NCBI GenBank assembly: GCA_039621445.1
Contig: CP154956.1
Location: 70,988,914-71,052,913, forward strand
DNA from: Euglena gracilis
Taxonomy: Eukaryota > Euglenida > Euglenophyceae > Euglenales
Direction of reading: 5' to 3'
Length of the DNA stretch: 64,000 bases
Shown here: positions 43,860-64,000 of the stretch, one piece after another
Layout: every line of letters begins with the position of its first letter
Position numbering within the stretch: the stretch's first letter is position 1
The notes under the pieces: generated by a model
What the model saw: the letters and a program-made list of their open reading frames with translations, nothing else
The model's database searches: none
Told to the model about the DNA's origin: nothing
Translations under genes and position numbers: made by a program

Positions 43860-46400
43860 TTCATTAAAGAGTTTTGCTGTTATTTACTGGAAATGCTGGA
43901 TATAAATACCAACTTGCAGCAATCAGCAGTGCCGCCGCCGCCGCCACGACCACCACCACCACCAACGAACAACGGAAAACAAACAACAAACAATAACAAA
44001 CAACAAACAACCAACAACAAACTACACGAACCACAACTATGATGTCGACAACACTTCCAACCACATTTATAAGTAAGCAACGCCCCAGATCATTTGTCCT
44101 CCACAATGTTTCTATGCATTTCCTTTCCTGCATGGATGGGTGCGCTCCCCCCACCTTTGAAGGCGCATCCCGTGAAGGTTGCCACGTCCCTGCCAGAAAG
44201 TTACCAGACCTGGCCCAGGAAGGTTCAGGCGTTCGCTGGCTGTCTTGTCACAGGGTAACTTCTCAGGGAGCAGGAGTAGGTTTCACCCATTTCACTGCAG
44301 TCCCGCTGGAAAGGACAAGGACTGGCGTGCTCGGGCTCGGTTCAGGGAAGCCTTGCCACCAGGCACATCGCCACCACCTTATACGCTAGTGCTTGGGTTT
44401 CCGCCATATCACACCCCTCGAGGTACATCTTCAATACTGAACCTTGCCGGACCTTGCACTTCTGTGAATAGCCGTTACACATTCTTTTGCTTTTTGGGGG
44501 ACAACGTCTTAGGTGGCCGATCTCGCAGTTCAGCAGAGGGGGGGGGGGTAATGTGGTTTGCATTTTTGCATTTTTTTTCGAGTTTTTGTGCATCTTTCGC
44601 CTTTTTTTTGTGCTTCTTTTTTTCGATTTTTTTCAGGACATTTTTTGATTTTTTCGTTATTTACCCGATTTTTCACGTTTTTGACCATATTTGCAATTTT
44701 TTTCCAGCATTTTTTTGAGATGTTTGAACTCCTTGAAACTGACATTCTCTTCATCATTGCTCATAATTCTCAGGCAATTTTTGCATTTTTGTGGTTTTTT
44801 GCGCCTTACCTCTCAGATTTTGATCATTTTTGCACATTTTTGCCATTTTTTTTTTCTTTAAGTATTTCTCGCCCCTCCCCTGCTTAAGCGTTTTTTTGGG
44901 GGGGGGGTGGTGTCCTCATTTGCCCGCATGTCGAAAATTTTGATTTTGAAGGGTCCAGGTTTTTGAACTGCTTGTGACACGCCAGCCCTCCATTTGTCTG
45001 GAGGTGGGACAGCAGGTCCACCCATTTGGTTGCGTTCTGATTGCCTGCGTCATGTTGCGGAGGTTTTGAAATTGGTTACAAAATGCGTGGAAATACACAC
45101 GCAACTGTTGGAAAAATAGGGTACTCTCCACCTAATATGGATATGGACAAATATGAATTCAATTAAGGCGGATTGCTAGGATATTTTTTTACCAGTCCCA
45201 CGGAGACGGACAATGGGCCAGCTGGTATCATTATAATTCATTTGCTCATTTACAACGACGTTCTCAGGTGGCCGATCTTGCACTTAGGCTTTAAACCAAC
45301 CAAGAGCCTCCTTTGTCAATGCCTTTGGTCTGAGAAGGCCAAGTAAAGGGTGTTAGCGTATTGCATATAATGGCACCTTGACCACAGCGTTTTCAATTCA
45401 GCTGACAAGTCCATTTTCAGTACTGTGCCTCATTTTTGGGTAAAACACTGGAGACGAAGGACACTTTTAAACTCATTTTTTCAACATAAAACCCAAAATG
45501 CTGTTTATTTCAATGTTCCAGGGGTCAGAAATAGGTTTTTCACAGGCTCAATTGCCAATGCTGGGCCAAAATTTGTGCCCAGAGACCGTTTCTTTAGTTG
45601 TGTTTAAATTATACAAAATATCTTGCACTGAAGGATTTTCTTACTCCAAAATCCTCTGAATGCACCCTTCGCACCCTCTGGATGTTACATGTGTGTTAAG
45701 TTGCAAATGCGCACATGGACGATGTGTGCATTTGCGCACACCAACCAGTTTATTTCCTTTGTCGGTGTGCGCATTTTGCGCGAATCGATATATTTTTTCT
45801 TGAAAATGACAACAACTGGCTCCAGAAAACAAAAAAAAAGTGAACAGGATGTGATGTGGTGCCCCAGGACGTGGAAATGGAATCAGGGACTTTGACAGTT
45901 AGTCCCTAAGAGCAGGTGTCACCACAGCACACAGAGAACACCCAGATCATTAATGTCTACTGGAATGATTTGGGAATGACGAGGCTGAGCTGGAACGATA
46001 CCCTTGAACCTTGATTTTGTGAGAAATTGGTGATGGTCAGTGTGCGCAAATAGGTAAACGGGCTGTATGTGTAAATTGGTGAGTTTGTGAAATTGTGTGG
46101 GTGGTTGGTTTGAGCGAATGCCCAAATGGTCTCCTTGGTTGGTTTGCGCATCTTCACACCAACCACTTGTGCGCGCACCGACATCATTTTCTGCTTTTGG
46201 TTGTCACGGAGTCGTAACATCAGTGGGGCATTGATGGACAGCTTGCCACCGAACTCAGCTGGCAACTGGTGATAATCCTAATGTGTTCCCCTCATCAGCC
46301 ACCAGTGGCAGAATTTTCCTATGTGACTCAAATAAGATGTGCTCATAATAACGGCCATAGTTCCCCCCAATTTGGTCAAATCTCATGGTTTCGCTTACCC
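43860..46400. other. intergenic, no gene supported
   Basis: It holds triplet tracts, T-rich low-complexity DNA (44.56-44.88), and words related to the CTTAGGCGGCC element ends (44509, 45267). The (A/G)CGCAxxTGCGC words near 45.70-45.80 resemble the subterminal motif of the 26.6-kb element. No conserved protein. Confidence 0.5.
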
Positions 46401-46406
46401 CCCCCC

Positions 46407-46570
46407 CCCCTTTATTGTCCCACCGACCTGCCCCCGGGAGGCCCGACCGGACAATAAAGGGGGGGGACAATAAAGGGGTACCAAAGGAATTTCATTGGCC
46501 GGGCCAAAAAAACCCCCCGTCGGCCGGGGCCCAGGGACAATAAAGGGGGGGGGGCAATAAAGGGGGGTGG
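46407..46570. repeat. dispersed repeat, copy of 2177-2338
   Basis: Near-identical to 2177-2338: TTATTGTCCCACCGACCTGC, GGACAATAAAGG with a G run, TACCAAAGGAATTTCATTGG, CCCCCCGTCGGCCGGGGCCC, GGGACAATAAAGG. Same orientation. Confidence 0.75.
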
Positions 46571-47071
46571 TGGTAAATTGGCATCATGGGTGCCATTTCC
46601 CAGAGATTTTGGAGCTGTTTGAAAAGTTCGCAGTTTCTCCCTCTTTGGTTGGGTGGATTCACCACCCATAATTGGATGAAGGCAAGCCATTTTCAGCTTC
46701 TACATCGTTTTTTTTTGTATGTTTCCCTTTTCTTTTTTTCGCATTAAAATACATAAAACTAAAATCAGATCAAATCTGAGGCATGATGGCAGCAAAACCA
46801 AACCAGATCCCAGTTCTGGTGATAATAAGGTTGAGAACCAGCATGTTCACAGAAGCTTTGCTTTGTGAGTTTCTTTTTGTGTTTATGTGAGTCTCGTTTT
46901 TGATGATCTGTGTTGTGTTTCTCCTCGTTCCCTTGAAGCAACCTCACGCCACTCTGGGGGGGGTCGAGAAATCGTCCCCCCAGATAATTGTTGTACATTT
47001 CTAAATAATAATTTTTTGCACATTTCTAAAAGTCAACGCGAGTTCCAGGTGCCTTCTCCCAGGGGGAGGAT

Positions 47072-47570
47072 ATGCAACTTGCATAATTTGCATTTTTTTT
47101 GCATAATCAAGTTTTTCCGAAGTTTGCAATTTTTTGCATTTTTTTGCATTTTTTTGCATAAAATATTTTGCCCCGGAAATTTTTTTTGTAGTTGGTCGCC
47201 ATATGTTTGCATTTTGCATTTTGTGCATGGCTTTTTGGCTTTTTGCATAAAATTTGCATTTCCTTCCCCTGGAAAAAATTTTGTAGTTGGTCGCCATGTG
47301 TCATGTTTTGTCTCTGGTTCCTCTGGAGTTGCCTGGGGTCTTTGGGGTCTCAGTGCTTCCCGTTGGTTTCCAGGAGGTCTTCTTTGTGAATTATTGACAG
47401 GTACACCGGCATTGTCACATGTTTACGGTTTTAGGCAGCAAAACTCTGTTATATTCCAGCCTTTTCTCAGGGGTTTTATGCAAGTTGCATTTTTTGCGTT
47501 TTTTTGCATTTTTTTTTTTGCATTTTTTGCATTTTTTTTGACTTGCATAATTTGAAGGGCCAAGTTGCAT
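47072..47570. mobile_element. ATGCAACTTG inverted-repeat element, copy 2
   Basis: Starts ATGCAACTTGCATAATTTGC and ends AAGGGCCAAGTTGCAT. The segment 47410-47570 is the reverse complement of 36962-37140, so the two copies are inverted relative to each other. Copy 2 has extra internal sequence with a duplicated TTGTAGTTGGTCGCCATxTG. Confidence 0.7.
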
Positions 47571-49382
47571 CCCCCCCCCCTGCTTCTCCTTCAGGTTCGT
47601 TTGACAGGACAATGCCGACTCTTCCCGGATGGCTTGCCAGCGAGGCATCTTGTGTCCAGTACCACAGCGTTCCCGTGCCCCCGCCCCCACCCTCGGGTCG
47701 ATGTATCACACTGCCCTCCACAGGGGTCACTATGGCCATGGACAAGGCTCCGAGGCTGGATGAACCAAATGGATGTTTGCATTCACACACAGCCGGATCA
47801 TGGGGTTGGATAATGGAAACCCGACAAAATTTGTTTGAATTTCATTCGGCATCAGCTGCTGCTAGAGAAAGCATGGGTGACTGATATTTGATGGAGGAGT
47901 GTGAGAGGGTGGCACAGTAAAGTGCGCGGAAAGGGCGGCAGTCAAATGGCGGTGTCGTGCTTTTGTTTGATGTTCTGTTTTCCTTTTTCTTTTTTTTTCT
48001 TTTTCTTTCTTTTCTTTGTTGTTTTTCTTTGCTTTGACGTTCGATACAAAAGGCAGGGTGTTGATGGGCAAAGCCGGCCCACGACACCCGACCCTCCTCG
48101 CCTGCGTGTGCGCCGGGGGTCTGCTGGCCCTCGGCGCTCCTTCCCTGTCTCTCCCTCCCCACACCACCCACCCACCCACAACCTCATCTCCCATCATCAG
48201 TGTGATCTGTGGGGGTTTGCATTTTTTAGATATTGCCTGAAATTTCAATGAACCAATGAATAATTAAATCCTTCACTTCTGGCTTCTAGTATTCATTGGT
48301 AACATTCCTACATTTCCTACATGGTTAAGTGGGATTAATCGGACAGAGCACGGTTTTCTTTTTGTAAATTTTATCAAGATCCAGCTTGCATTCTGATTAT
48401 GAACAAAATCAGGTCTCATTTCTGCTGAAAATTCGAAATATTCAAGAGCCAAAGAATTTGACAACAGGAAATTGTCACAAATGCAAAATGCTTTAGAGGT
48501 GGCCAGGGCTGAGCGAGAATCATTGAAACCCCATGGGGGTGCATTAAGGGGCCAAAAGGGGGCCCAGGGTATGAAGTGAGTGTTGGTTTTGTACAGGGGG
48601 CATAGGGGGCAAACCAGACTGGGAGAGGAGGGTCCGGACCAGGTTTCCGACCAGGGGGGGGTCCGGGAACTTCTCCGGGAACATATTTTTTTTTGTGCTG
48701 CTGAACATGGAATTTTTGGTGAGGGTGTAGGCCGATTTTTCAAAGAAACTTACAAAAGTGAAAGAAATTTAGAAAAGCCGATTTTTTGGTCATACTTTTT
48801 TCGGCGCTGAAGGGAGGACTGCCATGGTGGGGAGGGTTCGACCCCCATTTTCCTGTACAGCCCTGGGCCATTTCGTTGACATCACCAAAATCTCTTGAGG
48901 TGAACCATGAGAGAAAAGTTTCGCATTTTTGTGTGTTGCTTTGTGATGTTTCTCCTGCTCAATGATCCCAACTTTCCTTTTTTCCCCCAAATAAATTGTG
49001 GAAATTCCATCATTTCTGAGCCTTCCATTCCAACCAACCAACCTGCACCCATCAAACGCCGAGACTGTATCACGCAAAGACTGTATCACACTTTGTTTGA
49101 CAGCCAAGACAACATGGGAACCGATTTTTTTTTAAGTTAGGTGAGCCTGAGATGGGTGGGTCCAGACCCACCAGGTTCAGAAAGTCTCGTGCGGGATGGA
49201 AACAGGACTGCATAGGAATCCCTGGGCGTGTGTGGGACCTCCCAGGCCTTCCTGCGTTTCCGGCTGATTGTTACTTAAACTTTTCCCTCACCGCCGTCTT
49301 TTTTCCTCGCGTGGTACTGTGTTGAGTGGGTTGGGCGGTCACCCCCCCCCCCCCCAGCAGGCCTTCTCATACAGCCCTGGGG
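47571..49382. other. intergenic, no gene supported
   Basis: No GC-rich exon block with conserved content. Contains T/C-rich low-complexity DNA near 47.97-48.03 kb. The promoter of the downstream ABC1K gene may fall at its right end. Confidence 0.45.
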
Positions 49383-50190
49383 ATGGGAACCTGCGCTCTG
49401 GGCGGCCCACACCCGACGGGTTGGCGGTGCCGCCGCCTCTCCGCTGCCCCACCGCTGGCGACCGCGGCTGGAGCTGCCCTCGCCGCCCTCCTCGCCGCCC
49501 CCATCCCGCCCCCCGCCCTCGCTGCCGCCCTCCCCGCCCGGGCTGGGCCCCTCCGCTGCGCTGCCGTTGGGCGGGAGGCAGGGGAGTGGTTGGCTTGGCT
49601 GGCATTGGCCCCCCCCCCCCCCCCCCCCCGCACGCTTGGCTCCCCTCCTGCTTACCCCACAAGGTTGGCCCCCTGGCCTTGCCTTCAATCATGGTCCAGG
49701 GGGGGGTATCTGGCTGCTTCTTGTTCCCCGGCCTTCCTGTGGGTCTCCAACGTTGCGTGCGGACATAATTTTGCGCTAATTTGGCGCTAATTTGCTTTCA
49801 TGTGTGGTGCAGCCCCGTTTTTATAATTTCCATTTGATGAAACCATCGTCGCACAGCCCATGAGCCTTTTCTCACTTCGCCACTGATTTGCCCATCCCCC
49901 GCCCGCCGGAGGTTGCGGCGAAGGGGTCCACCCCCGCCGCCCCCCCGCCCTCACCTCCCTCCCGCGCAGCGACGCCCAGCGCGCAGCTGCGGGCCGCGCC
50001 GCCGCTGACGGCCCCCGTGCCGCTCGCCGTGGTGCCCGCCGCCGTGGCCGCCGCCGGGCCATCCTCTCCTCGGCCGCCGCCCTCGGGGCAGTCGGGGTCG
50101 CCGCCGGACTGCTTGGCGCTGCCCGCGCCCTGCCCGCCGCTGGCCCGGGCGGCCCTCCGGCCCCCCGTGTGGGGCCCAAAGCAGTTGATC
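49383..50190 (+). CDS. possible N-terminal (transit peptide) exons of the ABC1K gene
   Basis: Two strongly GC-biased blocks lie ahead of the recognised kinase exons. The first (ATG at 49383) encodes an Ala/Pro/Arg-rich, acid-poor segment (LSAAPPLATAAGAALAALLA). The second (about 49972-50170, after acceptor CGCGCAG) encodes, in the frame phase-compatible with the first, RRRAILSSAAALGAVGVAAG and LLGAARALPAAG, basic then hydrophobic. Both suit an organelle-targeting region plus membrane segment, but there is no homology, and the twin-basic hydrophobic stretch could instead belong to another plastid protein. Confidence 0.35.
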
Positions 50191-50581
50191 GACGGCACTC
50201 TCACTGGGTCTGCCAAAAACCCTGACCAGTTCAGGTCTCATGGACCCTGCGAAAACCCACAGGGGAGGGGAGGGGCCGAGGTTTCAAGCAGCCTTGCCTG
50301 TATTTTGCCTTTGTTGGTGCCTTCGGTGACTGGGCGAAGAAGTGACTGGTTCTGGATCAATGGAAAAGCACCTTTGCTCCGAAGCCATTTTGGTGTGCTT
50401 TCCTCAGTTTTTTTTTCCGGCTTTTTTTCTTGTGGTGGGCAAACCTCTGGCCAACGGTGTTGTGCGAGACGGAAGCCGCCCTCCAAGCGGCCGGTGGCTG
50501 GGGTGGACCAGCTCTACACCGGCGGCCAGGGTTTGACACGGGAAACGTTTGCCCTGTGTTTGGTGTGCCCCACCACACCGT

Positions 50582-63077
<12,496 letters not shown>

Positions 63078-64000
63078 GTGCTCCAAAGGCCGGGAGGTGT
63101 CGGGGTGTGTGGTTGGGTCTGTTGCGGGGGGGGGGGTCCGGGACTCTGGGTGTGTCGGGCAGCTTTTCCCAGGTGGGTTTTGGTTCTGCAAAATTGTCCC
63201 CTCCATTGGAGGTCTCCAAATCAAACCGTGGACCGGTTGCAAGCTTTCCCACACAGCTGTCGCCGCCTGCCCAGAACCGTACAGCCTTCCGAATTCCTGC
63301 ACCGCAGCCATCCCTTCCAACCCAGTAGGGTGCGTACGTCGTGTGTCATGTGTTGAAGAGAGAAAGACAAACCAGGGTTTTTTTTAGTTGTGGACCCCCG
63401 GGGGGGAGGGGGGAGGGGGGGGCAGGGTGGGTGGGTCCGGCCGAGCCCCCCCCTCCCCCAGTCCTCCTGGAGGCGGTGGGTTATACTTTTCGGCGCTGAA
63501 GGTGCCGAAAATTTTGAAATAGGTGCTATTTTTGGCATTTTTCGCAATTTTTGGCATTTTCGGGGAAAGTGAGTGGGTCCCCCGGGACCCCCCACCCAGG
63601 GGATGGGTGGGTGGGGGGATCCCCTCCCCCCGGTCTTAAAACAGCCCCTGAGACAAACAAACAAACAAACAAATAAACAAGCAGTCAGTTAGTCACACAG
63701 ACAGACAGAAAGCAGACAGACCGACCGACAGGCAGACACAGCACGCGTGCACATCACGCTTCTGCTAGTACCCGGGGGGGGGGGGCTCGACTTCAGCTGG
63801 TCCAAATTTGAAATATTTGTGGACCCATTGGACCCATTGGGGCAGGTCCGCAAGCAGGGCTGTTTTGTGGAACATTTTTTCCCAGTGACTGGCGCGAAGC
63901 GCCAATTTTTTTTGAACCCCAAAGCTAACCCAAAGTGCCCATTTGTAGCCATTTTTATTATTGGTATTTTTATTTGGACAAAACCAGACAAAAAAAGCCA
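63078..64000. other. intron or 3' flank of the ABC1K gene
   Basis: No exon recognised to the right edge. Contains G runs (63126-63137, 63400-63422, 63774-63785), (ACAA)n at 63655-63680 and a GCGAAGCGCC-type palindrome at 63892-63905. Confidence 0.5.

Noticed and set aside
44530-44890. Phe-rich frames suggesting a transmembrane protein
   Set aside because: T-rich low-complexity DNA; the amino acid content simply reflects TTT codons.
49275-50241. Arg/Gly-rich minus-strand frames over the GC-rich blocks
   Set aside because: High GC content opens several frames at once; the plus-strand reading gives the more natural targeting-like sequence and agrees with the downstream gene's strand.

Overview
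The window looks like nuclear DNA from a photosynthetic eukaryote, most likely a microalga. Genes are cut into short, GC-rich exons (third codon positions nearly all G or C) separated by long, less GC-rich introns with GT..AG ends. There are no bacterial operons or Shine-Dalgarno signals. A plastid-type ABC1 kinase and DIRS-order retrotransposons with a tyrosine recombinase also fit an alga. I cannot name the species. The DNA is full of G/C homopolymer runs of 8-20 bases, CA microsatellites and small dispersed repeats, so most long open frames are artefacts.

Layout. (1) 2.6-11.3 kb, + strand: a 12-exon gene for a KHDC4/RIK-type KH-domain splicing-factor-like protein. Phases agree at every junction and the total is a whole number of codons (about 360 aa). 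(2) 11.8-25.3 kb, - strand: a cluster of DIRS-type retrotransposons. Element A (11852-16459), element B (16575-20049, 5'-truncated) and element C (20050-24611) lie in the same orientation, with a scrap of related sequence to the left and a head-to-head remnant to the right. A and C show the DIRS hallmarks of inverted terminal repeats plus an internal complementary region. All copies look defective: they carry frameshifts at G runs, and the catalytic tyrosine is lost in B and C. (3) 25.7-37.7 kb, - strand: at least eight exons of a WAPL (cohesin-release factor) homologue, with several small transposons in its introns. (4) 39.2-40.2 kb, + strand: C-terminal exons of an MPO1/DUF962 family membrane protein. 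(5) 40.3-49.3 kb: no gene I can support; this stretch holds minisatellites, triplet repeats and dispersed repeats. (6) 49.4 kb to the right edge, + strand: a UbiB/ABC1K atypical kinase, probably plastid-targeted, whose 3' end lies outside the window.

The host genes are unrelated to one another (RNA processing, cohesin dynamics, lipid alpha-oxidation, plastid prenyl-lipid metabolism) and do not form a functional cluster. The most interesting material is the mobile DNA: the stacked DIRS cluster with its decay pattern, a hAT-like miniature element with an 8-bp target duplication, a 1.6-kb inverted-repeat element containing a perfect 108-bp hairpin, and several apparently unnamed dispersed repeat families. 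I did not find a convincing new multi-gene system. I also record several exon starts that lack a usable AG acceptor.
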